This document shows, one piece after another, positions 25,017 through 33,977 of a DNA stretch of 64,000 bases. The stretch's first letter is position 1, and each line of letters starts with the position of its first letter. The DNA is taken from NCBI GenBank assembly GCA_035762175.1, contig DASTPP010000111.1:62001-126000 (forward strand). Reading direction: 5' to 3'. Below the pieces are notes generated by a model. It was not told the origin of the DNA, ran no database searches, and saw nothing but the letters and a program-made list of their open reading frames with translations. A program made the translations under genes and the position numbers. Origin of the DNA: DASTPP01 sp035762175 (GTDB taxonomy: Bacteria > Myxococcota_A > Polyangia > Polyangiales > Polyangiaceae).

Positions 25017-25320
25017 TGCGAACAGGCCCCAGGGCGGCGGAAGCCTTCTCCAAGCGCGCCGCGAACGGCCCCCGAGGCGGCGGAAGCCTTCGCCGAGCGC
25101 GCCGCGAACGGGCCCCGAAGCGGCGGAAGCCTTCGCCGAGCACGTCGCGGACGGGCCCCAGGGCAGCAGAAGCCTTCGCCGAGCGCGTCGCCGACGGGCC
25201 CCCAAGGCGGCGGAAGCCTTCGCCGAGCGCGTCGCGAACGGGCCCCAAGGCGGCGGAAGCCTTGGCCGAGCGCGTCGCGGATGGAGTCCCGGGGGGACGG
25301 AAGCCTTCGTCCGAAGCGCC
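25017..25320. repeat. 43-bp tandem repeat, seven copies
   Basis: The word GGAAGCCTTC recurs with AAGCC at 25041, 25084, 25127, 25170, 25213, 25257 and 25301, spacing 43, 43, 43, 43, 44 and 44. Each unit also carries GCCGAGCGCGTCGCG and ACGGGCCCC. The units vary by a few bases each. The period excludes a repeat protein. It is the clearest minisatellite in the window. Confidence 0.9.
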
Positions 25321-25386
25321 TGGGGCCGGGCAATCGGAAACCGCCCCGTGGCTGTTTTCTCGATTGCGGACGGCATATTTGCCTTG

Positions 25387-25458
25387 TCCTGAGCCCCTGG
25401 GCCCGGCTTCCGGGCGCAAAAGTCCTGAGCCCCTAGGCCCGGCTTCCGAGCGCAAAAG
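25387..25458. repeat. 36-bp tandem duplication
   Basis: Two adjacent 36-base copies starting TCCTGAGCCCCT and ending GCGCAAAAG lie at 25387-25422 and 25423-25458 and differ at two positions. They follow the 43-bp array by 66 bases. Confidence 0.85.
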
Positions 25459-26916
25459 ACCAGGCTCCGCTGCTGCGCAAGCGCGTGCGCGCAGGTGACT
25501 CGTTCCCTTCGCGCCGTCCGAAATTCGTCGCCCCCCGCAAACTGGGCCTTTCGGCACGAACGAAAGAAGGCCCCCAACGCCTGCCCCACGCAACTCTTGC
25601 GCGGGGCGCGAGCCCCCTGCGCCGTCGCGCGAAGGCCCGGGGGCCGGGCGCCAGCGGCGAATTCTCCCGTCTGCGGGCCCCGGTTCGCTCCGCCTTCGCG
25701 CCGGGTGGGGGCCAGAAATTCGGGCCGATTTCTCGTCTTCTGCTGCGCATGACGCCCTGCGCCTTACCCGCCCGCCTCGGCCTGCTTTCGCCAGCCCCGG
25801 AGCAAGCCCTCCGCGGCCGTCTGCGCTCGCCCGACGCATGCCGGCAAACGTTTGAGAGACCGCGTGAGGCGCCCTCGTGCGACGTCTCGACGGCGGTCCG
25901 AGCGGCTTTTTTGGGCCGATCTACGGCCCCTTCGAGCCCAATCGACGCGCCTCGTACGCAAAGCCCCCGCCCGCCGGCACGCGAGGGTCGGAGGCCCCCT
26001 CGGGTCTCGTTCTGAGACAAAACCCGCCTTCTCGCCGGGCCAGGCCGGGCCTCGGGGGCCGGCAAGGATACCAGAAAGCCTCAAAAACTTATTGGTAAAT
26101 CATGCGACATGGTTCAATAGCCCCGGGGGCGCACCTCAAGGGCGAGCTCAGCCGAGGGCGGGCCAAGTTATTCTTGTTAGTTTTACTGGGCCCCAAGACC
26201 AAAATTTAGAATTGTTATTTAAAGCGATCGTGCATTTCATTTTGTTAATTTTTTGACCTAGCCTTTGGGCCCCTGGTCTCGGAGAAAAGGCTGGTCTCTG
26301 CTTTGCTAGACTTTCTTGCTGAAGAAGCCGGGTGGCGACGCTACTTTTACCACCTGGTGGGCGTGTCCTTGTTGGCGTGAGCCTGGATCATTTTACCTGG
26401 ATCGGACTCTCGACAACGGCGCGCTACGGAGTTAAAAGAGCGACAAACTCCCTCCCTTGCACCAGATAAAACAAACAATTCTCTCGGGGCACGCAGCTTG
26501 CTTGTTACGAAGTGCCCCAACTTATGACATAGCCGTCCCTCACCTCAGGCCCCCGCGAAGGGCCCGGCGCGAGGCGCCGCGAAGGCGGCGGGGGTTCGGC
26601 GACCGAAACGGGCTTAGCTTGCGGAACGCGGGACACACGCGTAGGTATTTTGTTGGCCCCTTTGTCATCCGTTGGTCCAGGCGGCACGGCCGCGCAGTTC
26701 GCTTCGCGGCGCGCCCGCCGGGGGCCCCCATCGTCGACTTGCTTGCCGCTCCTGATCTTCGGCCCGCGCCCCTCCGGGCGGGCCGGCCGCCTGCCGCGCC
26801 GTCGCGGCGGGCGGGGCAGCAGAGGATAAAAACGGCGCCGGCCGCCGCGTCGTTTTTTTAAAAGTTTCGCCGAGGGCAGGCCGTTCCATAGGCACGAACA
26901 GGACAGCTCCGAAGCC

Positions 26917-27840
26917 ATGAACCCGCTGCTATTTCGCGTCCTCCCTCGCAACGCCCAACGCAAGCTGCTCCTGCGCTACATCCGCTTCAACGAGGAGAAG
27001 CTGCGCGACGTCAAGATCTACGTGGCCGAGAGCCGCGCCGACGTGCGCGCGGCGCTCACCCTCGTGCACGACGTGTACTCGGCCAAGGGCAAGATCAAGA
27101 CGAACGCGGCGCGGCTGCACGTCACGAAGCACAACGCCCTGCCCTCGACGCTGATCTTCATCGCCAAGAAGGGCGACCGCGTCATCGGCACGACCTCGCT
27201 CGTGCAAGACTCGCCGATCGGCCTGCCGATCGACTCGATGCAGCGCAAGGGCCTCGACGAGCTGCGCGCGCAGAACCTCTTGCTCTGCGAGGCGGTCAGC
27301 ACGGTGTGCGACGAAGAGTACCGGGGCACCGGGCTCATCTTCTACCTCTACCGCGCCATGATGCACACGGCGCTGCGCGCCAACTTCGACCGCATGGTCA
27401 TGTCGGCCCAGCCCAAGGGCATGCTCATCTACGAAGAGCTCCTGTGTTGCGAGCGCTTCGGCGAGCTCGCCTACCACCCTTCGTTCACCAACGCGCAGCC
27501 GAGCGGCGCGCTGCAGCTCAACCTCAAGACCTGCGAGGGCCGCGGCTACGAGCGCTTCGACGGCCTCGCCCCTTACGAGCGGACGCCGCACTACATTTTC
27601 TACGGCAAGAAGGTGCCCCAGATCGAGCTGCCCGAAGACCTCACGGTGTCGGCCGAGCGGCTCGAGGCGAGCGCCGCGCTCATCAAGGCGCGCTTCGACC
27701 TGTTCCGCACGCTGCCGCGCGACGAGCGGCACTACTTCCGGCACGTCGTGCCGAACGTGCTCTGGCCCGTCCTCTCGTCGATGCACATCCGCAGCGCCCT
27801 GCCCATCCGCGGCGCGGCCCTGCCTGAATCGGTGGGCTGA
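26917..27840 (+). CDS. FeeM-like N-acyl amino acid synthase
   Basis: ATG 26917 gives 307 residues. The protein looks like the GNAT-related FeeM family, which joins an acyl chain from acyl-carrier protein to an amino acid. Supporting segments are VYVAESRADVRAALTLVHDVYSAKG in shortened form (VRAALTLVHDVYSAKG), the beta-strand STLIFIAKKGDRVIGTTSLV, LLCEAVSTVCDEEYRGTG where the cofactor loop should be, and FDRMVMSAQPKGMLIYEEL. These resemble both FeeM and autoinducer synthases. There is no signal peptide, so it should be cytoplasmic. It stands alone, flanked by more than 2 kb of non-coding repeats on each side. Family assignment is from remembered motifs and is moderately secure. Confidence 0.65.
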   Translation: MNPLLFRVLPRNAQRKLLLRYIRFNEEKLRDVKIYVAESRADVRAALTLVHDVYSAKGKIKTNAARLHVTKHNALPSTLIFIAKKGDRVIGTTSLVQDSPIGLPIDSMQRKGLDELRAQNLLLCEAVSTVCDEEYRGTGLIFYLYRAMMHTALRANFDRMVMSAQPKGMLIYEELLCCERFGELAYHPSFTNAQPSGALQLNLKTCEGRGYERFDGLAPYERTPHYIFYGKKVPQIELPEDLTVSAERLEASAALIKARFDLFRTLPRDERHYFRHVVPNVLWPVLSSMHIRSALPIRGAALPESVG

Positions 27841-27990
27841 GCGCCCGGGCGGCGGCCGAGAACGCGCCGGCGTCGCCCTGGCCCCCCCGCCGCTAAGGCG
27901 GCCGCCGGTCCGACGCCCTCGGCGCCACGGGGCCGCGAGGCGCCGTGCCGCGCCGGAGCGGGCGCGCCACGAGGCGCGGCCCTCCCCGCC

Positions 27991-28084
27991 CCGACGCCGC
28001 CTCGACGCGGCGTCCGCACGCCCGGGGCGGCCGACGCCGCCTCGACGCGACGTCCGCACGCCCGGGGCGGCCGACGCCGCCCCG
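27991..28084. repeat. 40-bp tandem repeat
   Basis: CCGACGCCGCCTCGACGCG starts at 27991 and 28031 and a partial copy starts at 28071, giving 2.3 units of 40 bases. The two full units differ at two or three bases and both end GTCCGCACGCCCGGGGCGG. Confidence 0.85.
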
Positions 28085-29020
28085 GTGCCGTCAGCGCGCC
28101 ACCAGGGTGCCTTGCGCGCCCGCGGCGGGCCTCACGCCACGCCGACCGGGCGCGAGCGGCACCGAGTCACCAGAGCCCAGGACAACGCCGCGCCAGGGCC
28201 GCCTGTTGCGCTCGACCGCGCCCACCATCGACCGAGGCGACGTGGCCGGCGAGGCCCATGCTACGGGCAGCCGTAAATCGCGTGCGCTCGACGGACGTGC
28301 GCCCGGAGGCCTGCGCCGAGGGCAAGCTCAGGGCGCCCGAAGGGCGCGCGCAGGCACCCGCCGCACGCCTGAGCCGTCGAGGCGACGGCGACGTCGAGTC
28401 GCGACCACCGGGCGTCGCCGAGGGCGTCGAAGCATGAACGTCGGGCGAAGTCGGGGCCGACCGAGGCGCGGGCGTCGGACGAGCCAGCAGGCAAGCGTGC
28501 GCAGAGCCTCGCTCGACGTCGCGGGCCCGCGCTTCGCGCCGTCTTCTGCGAACCCCGTCCCTGGCGTACAACGCACCGACACGAGACTCGGTCTGGCCAC
28601 GTCGCACCCCCGAGGCCCTCGACTCTCAGGGCCTTCTCGCTCGGGAGCGTGAGCGCGAGGGCAGGCCTTGCTCGTGGGGCGCTTCGCGCGCGTGGCCGGG
28701 CGGCGTGCCCCCGGCGACGTGCGCAACTTCGCGGCGGCGCTTCGCGCTACTGAGGCAAGGCGAGGCCGCTTGCGGGCGCGTTGCAGGGCCGACGCAAGGC
28801 CGCGCGGGCGCCGGCCGCCCACGCGAGGCACCAGCAGGGGGTTCAGAATGCCCGCGCGCCGCTGCGCCGGGGCGCGTTCGCGGCACCCGCGCGAGGCGTC
28901 GGGGAGTTCTAGAGTGGGGCGCGCCCATCGATGGGCCCAAAACGGCGATTCAGCAGCCGAAATTGGCTGTCAGAGCCTTGCGCCTGGCACACCCGCACGC
29001 GCGCCCCGCTCTAGATGTGT

Positions 29021-29150
29021 GGTCCCGCGCGCGGCGGGGCGAGGACGCTCGGCCCGCGCGCGGCGGCGCAAGGACGCTCGGCCCACGCGCGGCGAGGCAA
29101 GGGCGCTCGGCCCGCGCGCAGCAGCGCAAGGACGCTCGGCCCGCGCTCGT
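29021..29150. repeat. 29-bp tandem repeat, four copies
   Basis: GCTCGGCCC recurs at 29047, 29076, 29105 and 29134, exactly 29 bases apart, each followed by GCGCGCGGCG-type sequence and preceded by AAGGAC or AGGGC. A partial unit precedes the first. The copies are about 85-90 percent alike by eye. Confidence 0.85.
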
Positions 29151-30231
29151 CGTCGTGCACGGGGGGCGAAATGGCCTCGAAGGACAGCGTTCGGAGGGCG
29201 GAGGCCGCATCCGGAGCGGGTCAGCGCGGGGCGCTCGAACGGCCCCCGAGAGCGTCCTGCTGGCGGGGCTCGAAGCGACGTCCGAGCGCACGCGCACGAG
29301 CCCGCAGGGGGCGCGGGAGCGGCTCGTCGCGGCTCTCGGAGCGGCATCCGACCGCGGGCAAGCGAGGGCTCGAGACGGCCTCAAGAAGCGGCCCGGCGCG
29401 GGGTACGGGGTGGCCTCGGGAGGCGTCCAGGCGCAAGGCGCGGAGCAGCCTCGGGAGACGGCCAGGCGCAAGGCGCGGAGCAGCCTTGGGAAGCGGTCGG
29501 GCGCGCGGCACGGATGGCCTCGGCGGATGGCCAAGCGCGGGGCGCAGGGCGGCTTCGGCAGACGGCCGGGCGTCGAGGCTCAGGGCGGCCTCGGCAGACG
29601 GCCAGGCGTGGGGCACGAAATGGGGGCCGGCAGCGGCCTGGAGGGCCTCGAAACAGCGCCGGAGAGCGGCCGGTCGGCGGACCTCGGAGGGGCGACTGGG
29701 GACGGGTCCAGTGCGGGCCTAGAATGGCGACCGGGAAGCGGTCGGGTGCGGGCCTCGGGGCGGCGGCCGGGAGCGGTCGGGCGCGGGCCTCGAAGCGGGG
29801 TCCGGGCGCGGGCGAGCGCGGGCCTGAAATGGCGTTTGGGCGCGGGCGAGCGCGCGGCGTCCGAGCGGCGTCAGGGCGGGGGCGAGCGCGCGGCGTCCGG
29901 GCGGCGAGAAGAGGGGTTCGGGCGCGCGGCGCCGGCGGGCCGGCGGGGTTCGGGGAGGGGCGACGCCCGAGTCTGCGCTCGGGCTTGCGCGGGCGGTGCC
30001 GTTTGGCAGTGTTCAGCGGTGCCCGACGCTGCCGCCCGCACCCCTGCGCGAGGGTGGGGCCGGGGCCTCTACCGGCCGGCCGAGACGCGTCGCAGAATGC
30101 ATAGCAGGGAGGCAAATTTCTGCCGACTCTGCGCGAAAAACCTGCCACCTTGCCGCCCGTGGTGGGCCCCCTACCCCGATGGAGGCAAGAGTACCAAGTT
30201 TCGTGTGTGCTTTTGGCTCGTCGAAGTACCC

Positions 30232-30260
30232 TTGACCTTTCGTCATCGACCGGGTTTGCT
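30232..30260 (+). promoter_or_regulatory. Possible promoter of the kinase operon
   Basis: TTGACC at 30232-30237 matches a -35 in five of six bases and lies 17 bases before TTTGCT at 30255-30260, a poor -10. It is placed about 14 bases before the start codon of the first gene, which would give a very short leader. The call is tentative. Confidence 0.25.
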
Positions 30261-30273
30261 TAGGTTCAACTCT

Positions 30274-31194
30274 ATGGGGACGCCGCGAACATCGCTCCGA
30301 CTCAGCGTGTGCTGGGGGGCGTTGGTGCTACTACTTTCTGCGGGCGTGAGCTCGTGCACGTTCATCTTCGACGACAGCGTCACGCAATGCGACGTCGACG
30401 GTGACTGCCAGCGGCGCTTCGCCGACTCGGTTTGCAACCTCGTGACGAACACGTGCGAGCGGAAGCCGATCGACGAGAAGTGGGGTTGCCTCGACGGCCC
30501 GCCGCTGCAGCCGACGGCCACGACCGTCGACCTGCGCCTCGAGGTGGTCGGCGCCATCACGCGCACGGCCGCCGTCGGCGCGCTGGTGCGTGCCTGCAAC
30601 CGCATCGACACGACGTGCAGCACGCCGCTCGTGCCCGACACGCCGGTCGGCGCGAGCGGCCAGGTCATCATGGGCGTGGGCGAGAACTTCAACGGCTACT
30701 TCGAAATCCGTAGCCCGCCCGCCGAGCCCACCAAGTACGTCCCGGAGATCCTCTACCTGCCGACGCGCGAGATCGTGCGCCGCGAGGGCCCCGTCCGCCG
30801 GGCGCTGCTCTTCACCGAGGCCGAGGGCCAGAGCTTGATTCAGCTCGTCGGCGGCACGTTCACCCAGGGCCAAACGCCGAACGCGGCCGTCATCGCGACG
30901 GCGCTCGACTGCCAGGGCACGGCCAGCCCCGGCATCTCGTTCGAGCTCACGTCGCCGGACGTGGCGAGCGACCAGACGGTGACGTTCTACACCGACCGGA
31001 ACAACCTGCCGCGAACCGTGGCGACCGAGACGAGCGAGACGGGCACCTACGCGCTGACCAACCTCCTCGACAGCTCGGCCGCGGGCACCGTGGCCCTTCA
31101 GGCGACCATCAACTCGCTGGGGCGAACGATGGGCAACGACTCCGTGGCCATCGTCCGCGACAACTGGATCACCGTTATTTACGTGGCACCATGA
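30274..31194 (+). CDS. Hypothetical lipoprotein, first gene of kinase operon
   Basis: ATG 30274 gives 306 residues opening with a hydrophobic signal and the lipobox region LLSAGVSSC. A Cys-rich module of the DGDC type follows (CDVDGDCQRRFADSVCNLVTN shortened: CDVDGDC...CNLVTNTC), common in exported myxobacterial proteins. Two beta-rich domains follow; the last 110 residues (ALDCQGTASPGISFELTSPD ... GTYALTNLLDSS) look like an Ig-like or carboxypeptidase-regulatory fold. Its TGA overlaps the kinase start as ATGA, so it is the first gene of a coupled operon. It may be an envelope sensor or ligand component for the kinase, by context only. Confidence 0.75.
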   Translation: MGTPRTSLRLSVCWGALVLLLSAGVSSCTFIFDDSVTQCDVDGDCQRRFADSVCNLVTNTCERKPIDEKWGCLDGPPLQPTATTVDLRLEVVGAITRTAAVGALVRACNRIDTTCSTPLVPDTPVGASGQVIMGVGENFNGYFEIRSPPAEPTKYVPEILYLPTREIVRREGPVRRALLFTEAEGQSLIQLVGGTFTQGQTPNAAVIATALDCQGTASPGISFELTSPDVASDQTVTFYTDRNNLPRTVATETSETGTYALTNLLDSSAAGTVALQATINSLGRTMGNDSVAIVRDNWITVIYVAP

Positions 31195-32935
31195 GCACGC
31201 AACCGAACTCCGAGCGCACAAGCATTGGTCGCTACCGGCTCATCGCGAGCCTCGGTCAGGGGGGCATGTCTCATGTGTACCTGACCATCGCGCAGGGCCC
31301 GGCAGACTTCAGCAAGCTCTTCGTCGTCAAAGAGCTGAAGCCGGAGCTCGCGGGCGACCGCGAGTTCCACCAGATGTTTCTCAACGAGATGCGTCTGGCG
31401 GCGCGGCTGAACCACCCGAACGTGGTGCAGACCTACGAGGTCGGCGAGGCGCGGCAGCGGCCGTACCTGACGATGGAGTACCTCGAGGGCCAGCCGCTCA
31501 ACGGCATCTTCGCCCGCGTGGGGCGGCAGGCCCTGCCGCTGCCGCTGCACCTGTTCATCTTGGCCGAGACGCTGGCGGGGCTGCACTACGCGCACGAGCT
31601 GACCGACTTCGACGGCTCGCCGCTCGGCATCGTGCACCGCGACGTCAGCCCGCAGAACGTGTTCATCACGTACGACGGGCAGGTCAAGCTCATCGACTTC
31701 GGCATCGCGAAGGCGTCGGGCGCGGTGTCGGTGACGAAGGCCGGCATCGTCAAGGGCAAGGTCGGGTACATGGCGCCCGAGCAGGTCAACTCGGCGAAGG
31801 TCGACCGGCGGGCCGACATCTTCTCGGTCGGCGTGATGCTCTGGGAGGCGCTGGCGCAGCGGCGGCTGACCGAGGGCAAGAACGGCGAGGCGATCTTGAG
31901 CGCGCGCCTGCTCGGCACCGAGCCGCGCGTCGCGGACGCGCACCCGGGCATCGCGCCCGAGCTCGCGCGCATCTGCGACAAGGCGATGGCGCAGCGGCAG
32001 AACGACCGCTACCAGACGGCGAAGGCGATGCGCGACGACCTCATCGCGTACGCCAACTCGACCAGCATGCGCGTGAGCGCCGAAGAGCTCTCGACCTTCA
32101 TGGGCTCGACCTTCGCGGCCGAGCGCGAGAAGATCCGCGGCATCATCGACGAGGAGGTGAAGCGGGTGCGGGCCGGCTCGCGCCAGGCGAGCGAGGACTC
32201 GCTGCTCGAGCTGCCCTCGAACGAGAGCATGAGCAGCCTGCGCATCGCGCCGAACCACCTGCGCGCGCCCGACGACGGGGGCCTGGTGGCCGAGGGCCGC
32301 ACGACGAGCGCCTCGACGATCTCGTCGCCGCACGTGGCGGCGGCGCCGGTGCGCAGCGGCTCGGGCCGGCTCGTGGCGGTGGGCCTCGGGGCGGCGGTGG
32401 CGGCGGTGGCGACGCTGGTGGCGGTGCAGAAGCTGAACCGCGGGCAGCCGGCCGCCCCCCCGGCCGCGAGCGCCTTCAGCCTGTCGCCGAGCGCGTCGCC
32501 GGCGGCCGCCCCGGCGACGGCCGGGGCGGGGACGCAGGACGCCATCAACGTGATGATCAACGCGCAGCCGGCCGACGCGCAGGTGCTCATCGACGGCCAA
32601 CGCCTCGGGCAGAACCCGTTCCGGGGCAGCTTCCCGCGCGACAGCGGCATGCACCGCGTCGCCGTGAGCGCGCCGGGCCACGAGAGCGAAGAGCGCATGG
32701 TGTCCTTCGGCGAGGACGTCAACCTGGTCTTCAAGCTGAGCAAGGCGAGCTCGACGCCCTCGTGGGCCATCCGCCGCGCGCCGCCCCCGCCCCCGCCGGC
32801 CGCCGCGCCGAAGAAGACCGAGCCTCCGCCGGGCACCCGCCCGCCGCCCGGCACCCGCCCGCCGGGCAAGCCCGCGCGCGACGTCGACGACGCCGACCCT
32901 TACGCCAAATTACGAAAAACCATAAGGCACGATGA
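31191..32935 (+). CDS. Membrane Ser/Thr protein kinase; expected stop missing in frame
   Basis: The kinase domain (about residues 13-285) is complete: Gly loop GQGGMSHVYL, Lys in VVKELKP, catalytic loop HRDVSPQNV, DFGIAKAS and MAPEQVN. A linker, a membrane helix (LVAVGLGAAVAAVATLVAVQ) and an extracytoplasmic PEGA-like unit (VMINAQPADAQVLIDGQRLG) follow, then a Pro-rich tail ending DPYAKLRK, where such kinases usually stop. In this sequence the frame has no stop until 35867. A -1 slip on the run of five A at 32915-32919, or one extra A there, would give KNHKAR and stop at TGA 32933-32935, making the usual ATGA overlap with the next gene. The end given here assumes that. See findings. Confidence 0.8.
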
Positions 32936-33966
32936 CAAAGCGAAGCGCCGCTGTCGCATGGCTGTTGGTCGCATCCTTGACGGGCCCGGCGTGGGCGCAA
33001 GACTCGGCGCGCGACGTGCTGCCGGGCACTTCGGCCTCGGTCGAGAAGGGGCGTGGGCACTTTCAGCGCGGGGTCGAGCTCTTCCGCGAGGGCGACTACC
33101 GCGCGGCGCTCGTCGAGTTCAAGCGCTCGTACGAGTCGGCCCCGAGCTATCGCATCCTTTACAACATCGGCCAGACGAACTTCGAGCTGCAGGACTACGC
33201 GGGCGCGCTGCGCGCCTTCGAGCGCTACCTCGCCGAGGGCGGGGCCGACGTGCCGGCCAACCGGCGCACGATCGTCGAGGGCGAGATCCGCAAGCTGCAG
33301 GGGCGCGTCGCGCGCATCGACGTCGAGGTGAACGTCGCCGGGGCGCAGATCACGGTCGACGACGCGCCCGTCGGCAGCTCGCCGCTCAGCGAGCCGGTGC
33401 TCGTGAGCGCCGGCGTGCGCCGCATCGCTGCGGTCAAGGCGCCGCTCATCGCCGCCACGCGCAGCGTCGAGCTCGCCGGCGGCGACCGCACCAAGATCGT
33501 GCTCAAGCTCGAAGACCCGCCGGCGCCCGGCGCCGACCGGCCGCCCGACCCGAACGCGGGCGGGGGCCAGGCGCTGCCGCCCATCGGCGGGGGCGTGCAA
33601 GACCCCGGGCCCAACCGCACGCCCTTCTGGGTCGCGCTCGGCGTCACCGGCGCGCTCGGGGCGGGCGCCGCCGTCAGCGGGCTGCTCGCCTTGCAGGCCA
33701 ACGACAAGCTGCAAGACAAGCTCGACTCGTCGTTCCCGGGCGACGCCGACTCCATCGACCAGAGCCGCTCGAACCTGCGAACTTGGTCGTACGTGGCCGA
33801 CGGCCTGACGGTCGCCACCATCATCGCCGCGGGCGTCACGGTGTACATGGGCTTCCGCACCGCCAAGAGCAGCCCCAGCGTGACCACGGGCGTCAACCCG
33901 CCCCGCGCGGCGGGCCTGCAGCTCGGCGCGCGCCCGGGCGGCGTCGCGCTCAAGCTCACCTTCTGA
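32932..33966 (+). CDS. TPR and PEGA-domain exported protein
   Basis: The 344-residue protein starts at ATG 32932 with a signal peptide ending GPAWAQ. Residues 35-115 form two or three TPR units (AGHFQRGVELFREGDYRAA in part, AALVEFKRSYESAPSYRILYN, YAGALRAFERYLAEGG). A PEGA-like domain follows (ARIDVEVNVAGAQITVDDAP), then a Pro/Gly linker and two hydrophobic helices (FWVALGVTGALGAGAAVSGLL and VADGLTVATIIAAGVTVYMG), the same C-terminal layout as the PEGA proteins of the FHA cassettes. Predicted to be exported and membrane-anchored, binding partner proteins through TPRs. It is the third gene of the operon and overlaps the expected kinase stop. Confidence 0.85.
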   Translation: MTKRSAAVAWLLVASLTGPAWAQDSARDVLPGTSASVEKGRGHFQRGVELFREGDYRAALVEFKRSYESAPSYRILYNIGQTNFELQDYAGALRAFERYLAEGGADVPANRRTIVEGEIRKLQGRVARIDVEVNVAGAQITVDDAPVGSSPLSEPVLVSAGVRRIAAVKAPLIAATRSVELAGGDRTKIVLKLEDPPAPGADRPPDPNAGGGQALPPIGGGVQDPGPNRTPFWVALGVTGALGAGAAVSGLLALQANDKLQDKLDSSFPGDADSIDQSRSNLRTWSYVADGLTVATIIAAGVTVYMGFRTAKSSPSVTTGVNPPRAAGLQLGARPGGVALKLTF

Positions 33967-33977
33967 CGCGGCGCCCG

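Larger units (their letters stand above)
24754..26916. other. 2.2-kb gene-poor region with minisatellites and an AT-rich island
   Basis: No reading frame here is convincing; the open frames translate into Arg/Pro/Ser-rich repeats whose period is not a multiple of three. The region holds the 43-bp and 36-bp tandem repeats listed separately, a variable GC-rich stretch (25470-26080), and from about 26085 to 26300 and around 26400-26530 an island far richer in A and T than anything else in the window. The island lies upstream of the N-acyl amino acid synthase gene and may hold its promoter or an untranslated RNA. Confidence 0.5.
27841..30273. other. 2.4-kb gene-poor region with degenerate repeats
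   Basis: No gene is supported. A long open frame from 28705 joins in frame with the lipoprotein gene at 30274, but its upstream 520 codons are Arg/Ala/Gly-rich repeats with no domain, so they are rejected. The region holds a 40-bp tandem repeat (27991-28084), a 29-bp tandem repeat (29021-29150) and, from about 29370 to 29930, a decayed array of GGCGCGGGC and CTCGGxxGAxGGCC units. The last 150 bases are less GC-rich and include the promoter of the next operon. Confidence 0.5.

Noticed and set aside
24916..25392. Repeat protein encoded by the 43-bp array
   Set aside because: The period is not a multiple of three, so the reading frame shifts at every unit.
28705..30273. Upstream 520 codons joined in frame to the lipoprotein gene
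   Set aside because: The translation is Arg/Ala/Gly repeat with no signal or domain, while ATG 30274 gives a perfect lipoprotein signal.
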